This document shows, in pieces, positions 47,870 to 57,720 of a DNA stretch of 64,000 bases (position 1 is the first letter of the stretch; every line of letters starts with the position of its first letter). Position numbers and translations under genes: made by a program. This stretch comes from Cyclobacterium roseum (GTDB taxonomy: Bacteria; Bacteroidota; Bacteroidia; Cytophagales; Cyclobacteriaceae), in the NCBI RefSeq assembly GCF_010119225.1, contig NZ_WNKF01000007.1, forward strand, positions 62,001 through 126,000, in the 5' to 3' direction. The notes below the pieces were generated by a model. The model saw only the letters and a list, made by a program, of their open reading frames with translations, was not told where the DNA came from and did not search any database.

Positions 47870-49414
47870 ATGAAAATTCAGGTTTTAGGATATAGCTGTT
47901 TGGAGAGAAAATATTTTAATAGAAAGTATCATACCTTATTTTTTACGGCATGTATGTGCTTGATGGGCTTAAACCTGCAGGCACAAAGACCTAATATACT
48001 GGTAATCATTGCCGATGACCTGAATACCAAAATCGGGCCCTATATGGATATTGATAACCATACCCCGCACCTTGATAGGCTTGCTGGAGAAGGGGTAAGG
48101 TTTTCCCGGGCTTATAGCCAATTTCCACTGTGTGGCCCTTCCAGGGCCTCCTTTATGAGCGGTTTGTATCCCCAGACCAATGGGGTTTTGGGCAACAATG
48201 ATCAACCGGGAAGTTATAAAAAGGAAACTCCTGCCTTGGCCAATCATCCGTCTATGGCAGGTTTTTTTAGGGAGCGGGGTTATTATACGGCCAGGGTTTC
48301 CAAGATTTTCCACATGGGTGTTCCAGGTGGTATAGAAAGGGGGGACCCGGGAGGGGATGAGCCTGACTCCTGGGATTATGCGTACAATGTGCTTGGTCCG
48401 GAAACCCTAAGCCAGGGCCATTTGGAGCTGCTTTCACCTAAGAACCTTCATTATGGATCAAATTTTGCCCAAATGGTCATTGCCGATAGTCTGGAGGGTA
48501 CGCAGACGGATTACCTGGCAGCGAGCCAAGCCATTGCCATTTTGGAAAACCGGGTTGGAAAAGTAGCACCCCATGCGACCAACAAAGTCAAAGTGAAAAA
48601 TGAGGCCCCGTTTTTTTTGGCGGTTGGATTTGTCAGGCCTCATGTGCCCCTGATTGCCCCTGAAAGCAGTTTCTCCCCTTATCAGGTGAATGAAATGGAA
48701 TTGCCCTCATTTACTATTGGTGAAAATGTTCCTGAGCCGGCGTTGAGAAGACAAAATGAGAAAGTCTGGGGAATGGGTGCGCTACAGCAAAGAAAAACCA
48801 TAAGGGCTTATATGGCCAGTGTCCGTTTCATGGACCAACAGGTGGGCAGGTTACTGGATGCCCTTGACCGGATGGACCTGAGAAAGGAAACCATTGTCAT
48901 TTTCATGTCGGACCATGGGTATAATTTGGGAGAGCATGATTGTTGGTCAAAATCCAGCCTTTGGGAGGGAAGTGTGGCGGCACCGTTGATCATTTCGGTA
49001 CCGGGAACGGCCTATGAAGGAAAATACGGAACCACCAACCCTTCCATTACCGAACTAATAGACCTTTATCCAACCTTGGCAGATTTGGCCGGGTTTGCCA
49101 ATGAAAAGCCATCCATCCTTCAGGGAGAGAGTTTGGCCGGGTTTTTAAAGACAGGTGAATATGCGAAAAACAAGGAGTATGCCTATACCATCACCAACGG
49201 TGGGGCCGCAGCTACCATCAGGACCAATCAATGGCGGTACACCCGATGGGGAGATGATGCAACAGGAAATAATGAAGAGCTTTATGATCACTATAATGAT
49301 CCGGAGGAACATGTCAATCTGTTGGGAGACCCCTCAAAAAAGAGCGCATTGGAGGAGATAAGGATCCAATTTGAAGTGATTAAGGAAAAAGCACGAAGTG
49401 GTATTTTTTTTTAG
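47870..49414 (+). CDS. Iduronate-2-sulfatase-like sulfatase
   Basis: 514 residues. Signal segment is placed late (hydrophobic stretch about 22-37, LFFTACMCLMGLNLQAQ). ADD metal site with DLNTKIG, formylglycine motif CGPSR with C88 (FPLCGPSRASFMSGLYP), GLYPQTNGV and SDHGYNLGEHDCWSKSSLWEG, which together match the iduronate-2-sulfatase type. Likely removes a 2-O-sulfate from an acidic or fucose-type sugar; the exact substrate is inference. Ends near the oppositely oriented aldo/keto reductase gene. Confidence 0.92.
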   Translation: MKIQVLGYSCLERKYFNRKYHTLFFTACMCLMGLNLQAQRPNILVIIADDLNTKIGPYMDIDNHTPHLDRLAGEGVRFSRAYSQFPLCGPSRASFMSGLYPQTNGVLGNNDQPGSYKKETPALANHPSMAGFFRERGYYTARVSKIFHMGVPGGIERGDPGGDEPDSWDYAYNVLGPETLSQGHLELLSPKNLHYGSNFAQMVIADSLEGTQTDYLAASQAIAILENRVGKVAPHATNKVKVKNEAPFFLAVGFVRPHVPLIAPESSFSPYQVNEMELPSFTIGENVPEPALRRQNEKVWGMGALQQRKTIRAYMASVRFMDQQVGRLLDALDRMDLRKETIVIFMSDHGYNLGEHDCWSKSSLWEGSVAAPLIISVPGTAYEGKYGTTNPSITELIDLYPTLADLAGFANEKPSILQGESLAGFLKTGEYAKNKEYAYTITNGGAAATIRTNQWRYTRWGDDATGNNEELYDHYNDPEEHVNLLGDPSKKSALEEIRIQFEVIKEKARSGIFF

Positions 49415-49539
49415 TGATTTCAGGATTTAGCTTTTCCAGGAATTAAAGGCATGATAACAATAAAAAAACACTTTCAAATCAGGCACTATTCAAGCTTGAA
49501 TATTTACCGGGATTCATCCTTCCGGAACCCTGTAAGCGA

Positions 49540-50724
49540 TCAACCCGGTTGCAATTCTACCTTTTTACCGGCTACCGATAGGTTGTCGTTCACATGTTGT
49601 TCATCCCAAAGATTGGAAATTACTGCGGATATGTTTTGGTTCTGTAAGACCCACATATAGGCCTTTACCGGGGCTTTCATCTCCCCGGGCACAATCCTTT
49701 GTACTTTTTGAATGCGCCACTCGGGTATGGGTTGCAGCGCGGTGTGATGGGTGGCTACAGCCATAGCTGCTTTCATGGCGATGATGCCCATGCCGCTTTC
49801 ATTGGCCAGTTCAATCTCTCTTTCCATGTATCCGCCATTGATCACGTTATATGCTACCATGGCTACTTCATAATGGCCGGTTTCCCGGGCAGCCCTTAAG
49901 ACACCGGCCGGGTCATTGTGGGAAGACACGCCCAGGAAACGGACTTTTCCGTCCTTTTTTAGTTGTTCAAAAGTGGTAAAAGTCTCCTCTATTTGCACTT
50001 CTTCGGGAGATCCGGCCCCATGAGGACACATCAAAATATCAAAGTAGTCGGTGCCAACCCGCTTCAGGCTGTTTTCAACCGATTGAATGATGTATTCCCT
50101 GAACTTTGGACTTCCTTCCACTTTATGGGCATAATCAGCGGCCATGGCATTGCTCAGGTAGGTACCTTTAAAGGAGTTTGGCTGTCCGGGCCAATAAGTA
50201 ATAAAATAGCCGGGCTTATCCACATTTCTGGCCGCCCGCATTTCCCGGGCTTTCTTTTGATAATGTTCCTGTTTATTGCCGGGCAGGCTGTCATAAATTC
50301 CCCGGTACAGGTTATTCCTTACATTGGTATATCCGCTTACTTTGGTGGTCATAAATACCTTTTCGCGTTTGGCACTGTTGTCGATGATCTTACCATAACT
50401 TTGTTCACATTCGCCATTACCGTAAGAAGGTGCCATATCCAGGTAATTCAATCCACGTTCCATGGCAATTTCGGTCATCCGCAGGTTACCTAGCCGGACA
50501 GGGTCGCCACCATTGACCACTTCTGATATCATCAAACCGGTATTCCCCAACCGGCGATAGGCCATGCCTGCTTGTTTGTTGCGCCATTCAGGTTGGATAT
50601 CCGTTTTTATCTTTAGAGCCCCTGTGTTACTTGCTTTGGTCTTACCAAGAAAAGGAATACCCAAACTTAAGGCGGTACCTACTGAAATAAATTTTCTACG
50701 ATTGATATTGAAGTTATCCATCAT
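49540..50724 (-). CDS. Aldo/keto reductase, Tat-exported
   Basis: 394 residues. Twin-arginine signal INRRKFISVG directs it to the periplasm, unusual for an AKR but common in Bacteroidota glycan loci. YRRLGNTGLMISEV is the normal AKR start after the leader. Active-site residues appear as LDMAPSYGNGECEQSYG (Asp/Tyr), MTTKV (Lys) and DYFDILMCPHGAG, with the His offset from the usual LHHP. A reductase or oxidoreductase for a released sugar; substrate unknown. Convergent with the preceding sulfatase, 125 bases apart. Confidence 0.85.
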   Translation of the reverse strand: MMDNFNINRRKFISVGTALSLGIPFLGKTKASNTGALKIKTDIQPEWRNKQAGMAYRRLGNTGLMISEVVNGGDPVRLGNLRMTEIAMERGLNYLDMAPSYGNGECEQSYGKIIDNSAKREKVFMTTKVSGYTNVRNNLYRGIYDSLPGNKQEHYQKKAREMRAARNVDKPGYFITYWPGQPNSFKGTYLSNAMAADYAHKVEGSPKFREYIIQSVENSLKRVGTDYFDILMCPHGAGSPEEVQIEETFTTFEQLKKDGKVRFLGVSSHNDPAGVLRAARETGHYEVAMVAYNVINGGYMEREIELANESGMGIIAMKAAMAVATHHTALQPIPEWRIQKVQRIVPGEMKAPVKAYMWVLQNQNISAVISNLWDEQHVNDNLSVAGKKVELQPG

Positions 50725-50928
50725 AATTTCTGTCGTTTAAGTGTTGGTAACTAACTGTGTATAAAACAGAAAAGTGGTGGATGCTCTAGCACAAAAAGTT
50801 ATAATTAAGTCAGTTACAAATCAAATACAACTTCTTAAAGATACAAAAAAGCCTGGATTATTTGAGAAATTTTGAAGGGGAATGGCGAATAAAGGCTTTG
50901 AAATATGGGCGGAAACATAGTGTTCCCC

Positions 50929-50947
50929 AACTATCAAAGGGATAGTT
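50929..50947. repeat. Perfect 7-bp inverted repeat upstream of the Uma2-like gene
   Basis: AACTATC (50929-50935), AAAGG spacer, GATAGTT (50941-50947), 42 bases before the Uma2-like start. Could be an operator or hairpin; the gene behind it is broken. Confidence 0.35.
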
Positions 50948-50989
50948 AATAAACGTGTCAGTGTTTAGTTATTTTCAATATATTCAATC

Positions 50990-51560
50990 ATGAAGTCCAA
51001 AAAAAACCGACACCGTCAACGAACCGGATTTGGAATGCACCCAGCATTCCTATGCCGACTACCTGACCTGGCAGGTGGAGGAAGTAGTGGAGCTGATCAG
51101 TGGGAAAATTTTTTAAAAAGCGGCCGCTGCTCCGGGAAGGATTCACCAGAAAATTTCGGGAGCACTTTTTCTCCGGTTGGGCAATTTTTTGAGAGGTGAA
51201 ACATGTCAGATTTATTCCGCACCCTTTGACCTACGGTTTCCTAAAAATTCCAACGAAGATGATGAAATTCAGGATGAGGTACAGCCGGATAGTTGCGTGA
51301 TTTGCGATCCGGATAAACTGGACGATCGGGGCTGCATCGGAGCGTCTGGCCTGATCGTGGAGATCCTATCTCCTGGTAATAGTAAAACCGAATTGAAGCA
51401 TAAGTTTGAACTTTATGAATCAAATGGGGTCTGGGAATATTGGATCATCCATGCAGAAACCCAGGATTTGCTGATCTATATTCTTACCAGGGGAAAATTC
51501 ATTCCGGGAAATGTTTTGTTTGGTAAATTTAAATCAATAAAGAAAACTGATTATCTTTAA
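50990..51560 (+). pseudogene. Uma2-family (DUF820) nuclease-fold gene with two lesions
   Basis: The Uma2 frame starts ATGAAGTCC then needs seven A where the sequence has eight (about 50999-51006), so the start codon is out of frame with the rest. The body then reads TQHSYADYLTWQVEEVVELISGKIF and hits TAA at 51114-51116, where AAA is expected. After that it continues AAPGRIHQKISGALFLR, LGNFLRGETCQIYSAPFDLRF, DEIQDEVQPDSCVICDPDKL, PxxLIVEILSPGNSKTELKHK-type core (here GASGLIVEILSPG) and WEYWIIHAETQ, ending at 51560. The PD-(D/E)XK-like core is intact, but the 5' part is not expressed as one protein. Confidence 0.85.
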
Positions 51561-51618
51561 ATCAGGTGGGTGGGGTTTTTATTTACCAACTTTTGTTTAC
51601 AAAGCAAATCGTAATAAT

Positions 51619-51726
51619 ATGGGAAAGAAGGTTGAGCACATTTTAATTGGAGGTTTTTTATGTGCAGGAAAAACAACCTTGCTAAGATCATCTAACCAAC
51701 AGGAGATCCATATAAAAAGTAACTAA
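51619..51726 (+). pseudogene. CobW-like GTPase stub (35 residues)
   Basis: ATG at 51619, stop at 51724-51726. The product holds IGGFLCAGKTTLLRS, almost the GGFLGAGKTT Walker A of CobW/COG0523 metal-chaperone GTPases, with Cys in place of Gly. It ends after a few unrelated residues (SNQQEIHIKSN). It lies between the Uma2-like pseudogene and the sulfatase at 51743, so it is probably the 5' remnant of a deleted gene. Confidence 0.55.
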
Positions 51727-51742
51727 CAAGAAAAGCTAACAA

Positions 51743-53572
51743 ATGAAATTAAGACTTTCCATACCCGCTATACCCCTAATCCTGTTGCTTAGCGCTACGG
51801 TAGTTTTAAGCGGAAACAGTCATCTCTCCCAAGCAGCTCAAAAACTCAATGTCATCGTGATTATTACGGATGATCAGGGATATGGTGACTTGGGATACCA
51901 TGGTAACGAAATCATTAAAACACCTGCGATGGATCAATTTTTCCGTGAGTCGGTTCGGGCAACAAATTTTCATGTATCACCTACCTGTTCTCCATCAAGG
52001 GGGGCCTTAATGACAGGGCGATATACAAACCGGGTAGGGACCTGGCATACCATTGCAGGACGCAGCTTACTTTTTGAGGATGAAAAGATACTTCCCCAAA
52101 TTTTTGCAGAAAACGGCTACGCCACGGGCATGTTCGGTAAATGGCACCTGGGGGATAATTATCCTTTTCGGCCAGAAGACCGGGGGTTTCAGGAAGTGGT
52201 CAGGCATGGTGGAGGGGGCATCACTCAAGGTCCTGACTTTTGGGGTAATGATTACTTTAATGACACCTATTGGCACAATGGAGAACCGCAGGAATATGAA
52301 GGATACTGCACAGATGTATTTTTTACGGAAGGCATGAAGTTTATAGAGGCGAATCAGGAGAAACCGTTTTTTGCCTACATCTCCACCAATGCACCTCATG
52401 GCCCCTTTCATGTACCTGAGGAAGACTACAATCGTTACAAAGATGAAGAGGGTTTGCTGGAGCGACAGAAACGGTTTTATGGAATGATTACTAATATTGA
52501 CCGAAACCTGAAGCGCCTGAAAGACCGGTTACAAAAACTCGGACTGGCAGATAATACGATCGTTGTATTTATGACCGACAATGGTACAGCAGCGGGCTAT
52601 ACTGAAAGAGATGGGCAAATATATGGATATAATGCAGGGCTTAAAGGTACCAAGGGTAGTGAATATGAGGGTGGGCATCGTGTTCCGTTTGCCATTCGCT
52701 GGCCTGGAGGTCGTATAGATGGAAATAAAGAGATTAATCAGCTACTCGCTCATATCGACCTTCTCCCTACCTTAGTTGATTTGGCAGGCTTAACATGGGT
52801 GGAAAATAACCAGATCGATGGGAGAAGTTTTGCGCCGCTGTTACGTGAGGAAACCGACGTATGGGAGGCCCGAACATTGATTGTAGATTCGCAGCGAACG
52901 CTGAATCTTGTCAAATGGCGGAAGTCGGCGGTCATGGATGATACTTGGAGATTAATAAATGGTCAGGAGCTTTACAACATCCATGAGGATCCCGGTCAGA
53001 CAAAGGATGTGGCAGCCCGGCATCCGGAAGTAGTGGCCCGGCTAAAGGAAAGTTATAACAAATGGTGGGCCTTATTGATGGAGCAAAAAGTCAATGAACG
53101 TTATGCGTATATCAAGGCAGGTACCCCCTATGAAAATCCTGTTCGTATTAGTGCTCATGACATGCATATATATCCTTACAAAAATGCCTGGCATCAGCAC
53201 GGAGCGTTAGAGGCGGTAGGAGGTAAAGGTATCCTAAAAGTGGAAATAGCCCATGAAGGTAGGTATAGGATTAGCCTTCGGCGATATCCCCGGGAAAGTG
53301 GGCTTTCCTTCAACCAAAAGGTCCCGGCAAAAGAAGGCAGCATTGAAATTAGCGCACCCATGCCCAACAGCAATAATCAGATAAATATAAAAGAAGCTAC
53401 GCTTTATTTAGCAGATATCAGTGCAACCAAGCCGGTGATGAATAATGAAGCGGAGGTAGATTTTGAGGAATTTATTGCTGCAGGGAAATATGACATGACC
53501 GCCATTTTACGGGATGACGAAGGGCGCATGTATCCTTCCTATTATGTCTATATTGAAAAAATCAATGACTAG
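51743..53572 (+). CDS. Arylsulfatase-type sulfatase with C-terminal extension
   Basis: 609 residues. Signal peptide about 1-23 (VVLSGNS). TDD metal site, formylglycine motif CSPSR with C82 (SPTCSPSRGALMTGRY), GKWHLGDNYPFRPEDRGF, and MTDNGTAAGY. The usual sulfatase ends near residue 460; the last ~140 residues (from about TPYENPVRISAHDMHIY) form an additional beta-type domain, probably carbohydrate-binding. Part of its coding sequence (52765-52830) is repeated as a relic at 60296-60361. Confidence 0.93.
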   Translation: MKLRLSIPAIPLILLLSATVVLSGNSHLSQAAQKLNVIVIITDDQGYGDLGYHGNEIIKTPAMDQFFRESVRATNFHVSPTCSPSRGALMTGRYTNRVGTWHTIAGRSLLFEDEKILPQIFAENGYATGMFGKWHLGDNYPFRPEDRGFQEVVRHGGGGITQGPDFWGNDYFNDTYWHNGEPQEYEGYCTDVFFTEGMKFIEANQEKPFFAYISTNAPHGPFHVPEEDYNRYKDEEGLLERQKRFYGMITNIDRNLKRLKDRLQKLGLADNTIVVFMTDNGTAAGYTERDGQIYGYNAGLKGTKGSEYEGGHRVPFAIRWPGGRIDGNKEINQLLAHIDLLPTLVDLAGLTWVENNQIDGRSFAPLLREETDVWEARTLIVDSQRTLNLVKWRKSAVMDDTWRLINGQELYNIHEDPGQTKDVAARHPEVVARLKESYNKWWALLMEQKVNERYAYIKAGTPYENPVRISAHDMHIYPYKNAWHQHGALEAVGGKGILKVEIAHEGRYRISLRRYPRESGLSFNQKVPAKEGSIEISAPMPNSNNQINIKEATLYLADISATKPVMNNEAEVDFEEFIAAGKYDMTAILRDDEGRMYPSYYVYIEKIND

Positions 53573-53660
53573 GATTTGAAATGAAATGAATGGTATTGGT
53601 ATAGATTCCAGCAAGCTTCTTGCCCAAACCAGTTGGCTTTCACAGGGGTTACATGGAAGT

Positions 53661-53685
53661 AAACCGGACCCGGTTTTGGTTTTAT
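53661..53685 (+). terminator. Intrinsic terminator after the sulfatase
   Basis: AAACCG (53661-53666), GACC loop, CGGTTT (53671-53676) then TTGGTTTTATT. A 6-bp stem with a T-rich tail about 90 bases past the sulfatase stop. Confidence 0.55.
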
Positions 53686-53807
53686 TTATACGGTTTTTAA
53701 TTAAATCTTTGATATTGTAACGATTAGTTTTTATTTTAATTTCATATTGACGTTTCCCATCTATTTAAATGAGAACGTATCAAAAATAAAGGATTAAAAA
53801 TACTCCT

Positions 53808-55805
53808 ATGAAAATCAAACCCAGCCAGATAACCACCCTATTACTTTTTCTTTTTGTAAACCATACCACCCTTAATGCCCAAGAACAATCCCAGGAGCCG
53901 GAAAAGAATTATCAATCTGTTACCCCTTATGCATTCCCTTTACTTTCCTTCACGGATCCCAACCAACGGAAAGCCGATGGGAATGGGAAAGTGGATGTCT
54001 CAGGGGAACTGAAGGAATGGCATAAGGTTACCCTGACCATGGATGGCCCCTTTGCACATGAATTGGACAAGGAACCCAATCCTTTTACGGATTACCGCAT
54101 GTCGGTGCGGTTTGTCCATGAATCCGGGGAGCCGGAATATGTCGTGCCCGGGTATTTTGCGGCTGATGGTAATGCGGCAGAAACAGGTGCCGATAACGGT
54201 ATCAAGTGGCGGGCGCACCTGTCTCCCGATAAATCAGGTGAATGGCATTATGAAGTTTCGTTTTTGAAAGGGGAGTTGGCAGCCGTATCGGATCAACCCT
54301 GGTCCAAACCCCTGGCACCATATGATGGGGCAGAAGGCGATTTCACCATCAGTCCGACAGATAAGGAAGGCAAGGATTTTAGGGCCAAGGGAAGGCTGGA
54401 ATATGTGGGAGAACATTTCCTTAAATTTAAAGGCAACAATGAATATTTTTTAAAAGTGGGCCCGGATGCTCCGGAAACCTTACTTGCCTATGCAGATTTT
54501 GACGGCACCTATAATGTACACACCCAAATATGGAAAACGACGGTACCGATCAAACATTTCAGGGATCATTTAGGGGACTGGCAGGAAGGTGATCCCACCT
54601 GGCAGGAAGATAAGGGCAAAGGGTTGATAGGGGCCATCAATTATTTGGCATCAAAAGATATGAATACCTTTTCCTTCCTGACTTACAATGCAGGTGGGGA
54701 TGGAGAAAACGTTTGGCCATTTATTGAAAGAAATGAAAAGTACAAATATGATTGCTCAAAATTGGACCAGTGGCAAATGGTTTTTGACCACGCCCAGACC
54801 CAGGGGTTACACTTGCACTTTAAAACACAAGAAACTGAAAATGATGACAACAACTATCCGGCCACCAATGAAGCCAGGGGATCTTCGGTGATCATTGAGT
54901 CCCTTGACGGAGGGGATCTGGGGCCGCAAAGGCGGTTGTATTATAGGGAATTGATCGCCCGGTATGGATACAGCCTGGCTTTGAACTGGAACCTGGGAGA
55001 GGAAAATTCGCAGACTACGGAGCAGCTAAAGGAAATAACAAAATTCTTTTATGAAAACGATCCTTATAGGCACAATGTGGTGGTGCATACCTATCCGCAA
55101 CAGCAGGATGATGTGTATATGCCCTTATTAGGAGATAATTCCCATTTATCCGGGGTATCTTTGCAAAATTCATGGGATGCCGTCCACCACAGGACCCTCC
55201 AATGGGTAAGGGCATCAAATACAGCCGGCAAGCCCTGGGTAGTGGCCAATGATGAGCAAAATCCTGCCGGAACAGGCGTACCTCCTGATCCGGATTTTGG
55301 CAATTATGAGCCCCTGGATTATGACATCCACGATATAAGAAAAAGGACCTTGTGGGGAAATATCATGGCTGGTGGAGCTGGCGTGGAATATTATTTTGGC
55401 AACCGCCATCCGGATAGCGATATGCAAAGCGAAAATTATCGCAGCCGGGATCAATCCTGGGAATATTGTAGGATTGCCCATGCGTTTTTTATGGACCATG
55501 AAATCCCATTTTGGAACATGACCAACCGAAATGCCCTGATTTTTAACGAGGACGATGGAAATGACAAATATTGTCTTGCCCTTGATGGGAAGCAATACCT
55601 GGTTTATCTCTCAGATGTCCAAACTTCAAAATTGGACCTTAGAGATATTGAGGGTTCATTTTTTGTAAAATGGTTTAACCCACGGGAAGGAGGAGAATTA
55701 ATGGATGGCTCTATCACGAAGATTGAAGGTGGGGATATAACCGAATTGGGTATGCCACCCCAAGATCCCGAGGAAGATTGGCTGGTTTATATTGCGGTGG
55801 AATAA
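53808..55805 (+). CDS. DUF5060-domain glycoside hydrolase-like protein
   Basis: 665 residues. Signal peptide about 1-24. The N-terminal DUF5060 domain (about 60-190) shows GELKEWHKVTLTMDGP and SVRFVHESGEPEYVVPGYF, then a barrel with KDMNTFSFLTYNAGGDGENVW, LHLHFKTQETENDD and NWNLGEENSQT, whose glutamates are acid/base candidates. The C-terminus (about 590-665; YLVYLSDVQ, VKWFNPREGG) resembles the collagen-binding-type beta domain found behind DUF4038/GH140-like barrels. A periplasmic or surface glycosidase of unknown specificity; next to sulfatases, so probably acts on the same sulfated glycan. Confidence 0.75.
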   Translation: MKIKPSQITTLLLFLFVNHTTLNAQEQSQEPEKNYQSVTPYAFPLLSFTDPNQRKADGNGKVDVSGELKEWHKVTLTMDGPFAHELDKEPNPFTDYRMSVRFVHESGEPEYVVPGYFAADGNAAETGADNGIKWRAHLSPDKSGEWHYEVSFLKGELAAVSDQPWSKPLAPYDGAEGDFTISPTDKEGKDFRAKGRLEYVGEHFLKFKGNNEYFLKVGPDAPETLLAYADFDGTYNVHTQIWKTTVPIKHFRDHLGDWQEGDPTWQEDKGKGLIGAINYLASKDMNTFSFLTYNAGGDGENVWPFIERNEKYKYDCSKLDQWQMVFDHAQTQGLHLHFKTQETENDDNNYPATNEARGSSVIIESLDGGDLGPQRRLYYRELIARYGYSLALNWNLGEENSQTTEQLKEITKFFYENDPYRHNVVVHTYPQQQDDVYMPLLGDNSHLSGVSLQNSWDAVHHRTLQWVRASNTAGKPWVVANDEQNPAGTGVPPDPDFGNYEPLDYDIHDIRKRTLWGNIMAGGAGVEYYFGNRHPDSDMQSENYRSRDQSWEYCRIAHAFFMDHEIPFWNMTNRNALIFNEDDGNDKYCLALDGKQYLVYLSDVQTSKLDLRDIEGSFFVKWFNPREGGELMDGSITKIEGGDITELGMPPQDPEEDWLVYIAVE

Positions 55806-55880
55806 TTTCTGGAAAAAAGAAAAAGTCTTTAGGTTTCTACAAGATTAACTTCAATTGGTTCTCCTAAACAAAATAAGCTG

Positions 55881-57443
55881 ATGCATTTATTTTATTTGAT
55901 CCCATATATTTCCCTGCTTTTCAATTTGCCATTAGTACCAAAAGCGGAGTCCGGCCCTGTCCAACCTCCACCAAACATCGTTCTTATCATGGCGGATGAT
56001 ATTGGGTTTTCGGACATTTCAAGTTATGGGGGAGAGATTCCCACCCCTAACATCGATCGGCTGGCAGCGGAAGGGCTACGTTTTAGGCAGTTTTACAATA
56101 TGGCAAAATGTGAGGTATCCAGGTCCGTCATGCTTACGGGCCTGTATAATGAAAGCACTGCTGCTCAAAGCATGGTGGGGCTGATCCGCAATGAAGGGTA
56201 CCAAACCTACCAGTTTGGTAAGGAACACTTCCAGGAATGGGTGCCTGAAAGGTGTTATGCCAAAAATAACATGGACCAATCCTTAACCTTTTGGGCCACC
56301 ACGGAATACTTTGTTCCACCGGATGGTAAGTTTTCACGACCATTTTATTTAAATGGTGAAAGGGTAGAAGTTAAAGATTTGGAATTTGAACAGAAGCCAT
56401 TTTATAAAACGGATGTATTCACAGATTATGCCGTGAAATACATCAAGAAAGCCAATAAGGACAAAGAACCCTTTTTTTTATTTATGCCCTACCATGCCCC
56501 ACATTACCCGCTTCAGGCAAGACCGGAGGACATAGCCCGCTTTAGAGGGAAATATAAAGTCGGATGGGACGTACTTCGGCAGCAAAGGTATGAAAGGATG
56601 ATGGAGATGGGCGTACTGGACAAAAATCATGAACTAAGCAAACCCACCTCCAACATCAATCAATTTCGCGGACACCCAAAAGGAGACGAGGAAATCAGGG
56701 CTTTGATCCCAAAATACAGGCCCTGGTCCGACCTTACTGAAGAAGAAAAGGACGCACTAGATTTGGAAATGTCCGTTTATGCAGCGATGATCCACCGCTT
56801 GGACCTCAACATAGGAAGACTATTGGATACCTTGGATGAAGAAAACCTGACCGAAAATACATTGGTCCTCTACCTTTCTGATAATGGAGCCTGTCCCTAT
56901 GACAGCAATCGGGACTTCGATAGTCCTCCTGGAGGGGCTGATTCCTACCGGACACAAACTGCTGCCTGGTCTAATCTAAGCAATACACCTTTTAGGTATT
57001 TCAAGCAATTTGGTCATGAAGGTGGCACACATACCCATTTTATCGCCCGATGGCCAAATGTGATCAAAAATGCAGGGAGCTTTATCAGCCAGCCTGGCCA
57101 TCTGGTGGATATATTTCCAACCCTATTGGAAGTAACCGGGGGAGAATATCCGGAATGGGAAGAGGAAACCAAGGTCCCCCCGTTGGATGGTACCTCACTT
57201 TTGCCATTGTTTGAAGGAAAAGAACGAAAGGAACCAGAATTTTTTATCTCTGGATTCGGTGAAAAATTCCGAATGTTCAGAAAGGGGGATTGGAAAATTG
57301 TCAGGAAAAATGGTGAGTCGTGGGAACTCTATAATATGGCCGATGATATGACAGAAACAACCAATCTGATGGACGAAAAGGAAGGTATCGGCAATTCCTT
57401 GATTGAAGAATATACACAACGATCAAAAACAACTGATAAATGA
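55881..57443 (+). CDS. Sulfatase-fold protein with a non-canonical active-site motif
   Basis: 520 residues. Hydrophobic signal about 1-20. The fold is clearly sulfatase (VLIMADDIGFSDISSYG, TPNIDRLAAEGLRF, YLSDNGACPYDSN), but the formylglycine motif reads CEVSR (C77-E78-V79-S80-R81) instead of CxPxR or CxAxR, and the loop between this motif and the next block (GKEHFQEWVPERCYAKN) is shorter than usual. Conversion of C77 by the maturase is therefore doubtful. It may be inactive, may use another residue, or may form a separate branch of the family. Confidence 0.85.
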   Translation: MHLFYLIPYISLLFNLPLVPKAESGPVQPPPNIVLIMADDIGFSDISSYGGEIPTPNIDRLAAEGLRFRQFYNMAKCEVSRSVMLTGLYNESTAAQSMVGLIRNEGYQTYQFGKEHFQEWVPERCYAKNNMDQSLTFWATTEYFVPPDGKFSRPFYLNGERVEVKDLEFEQKPFYKTDVFTDYAVKYIKKANKDKEPFFLFMPYHAPHYPLQARPEDIARFRGKYKVGWDVLRQQRYERMMEMGVLDKNHELSKPTSNINQFRGHPKGDEEIRALIPKYRPWSDLTEEEKDALDLEMSVYAAMIHRLDLNIGRLLDTLDEENLTENTLVLYLSDNGACPYDSNRDFDSPPGGADSYRTQTAAWSNLSNTPFRYFKQFGHEGGTHTHFIARWPNVIKNAGSFISQPGHLVDIFPTLLEVTGGEYPEWEEETKVPPLDGTSLLPLFEGKERKEPEFFISGFGEKFRMFRKGDWKIVRKNGESWELYNMADDMTETTNLMDEKEGIGNSLIEEYTQRSKTTDK

Positions 57444-57545
57444 TCGGAGATGGTGGGTTGGGCTAATTCTCTTGAACAAACCATCAGAATTTAGTTAAAA
57501 GATTTGAGTACCCTGCTATTCGTGACCCAATTGATCCATACCCTG

Positions 57546-57593
57546 AACATTGACCCCATTGCCAATGAGGGGGCGCAATTTACCAATGCAATT
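57546..57593 (+). pseudogene. Short sulfatase-gene relic
   Basis: One frame reads NIDPIANEGAQFTNAI, matching the conserved sulfatase segment NIDRLAxEGxxFTNAY that precedes the active-site cysteine. The frame is not preceded or followed by further sulfatase sequence, so only a remnant is left. Confidence 0.5.
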
Positions 57594-57720
57594 GAGTTTA
57601 GGGATGGACTTCTGTTATCTTAAAAGCATTCGTTTGATTTTCGGTTTTTGTTTTTCTCAATAAGGAACTGGATACCATTCCTCAGATCCAGCAACCCACT
57701 GGTTAATGATGAAAAAAACC

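Noticed and set aside
49488-49499. 12-bp palindrome TTCAAGCTTGAA
   Set aside because: Short, single, between convergent genes without T run; likely chance.
50990-51199. 69-residue ORF at the start of the Uma2 pseudogene
   Set aside because: Out-of-frame product caused by the extra A; Uma2 residues are in another frame.
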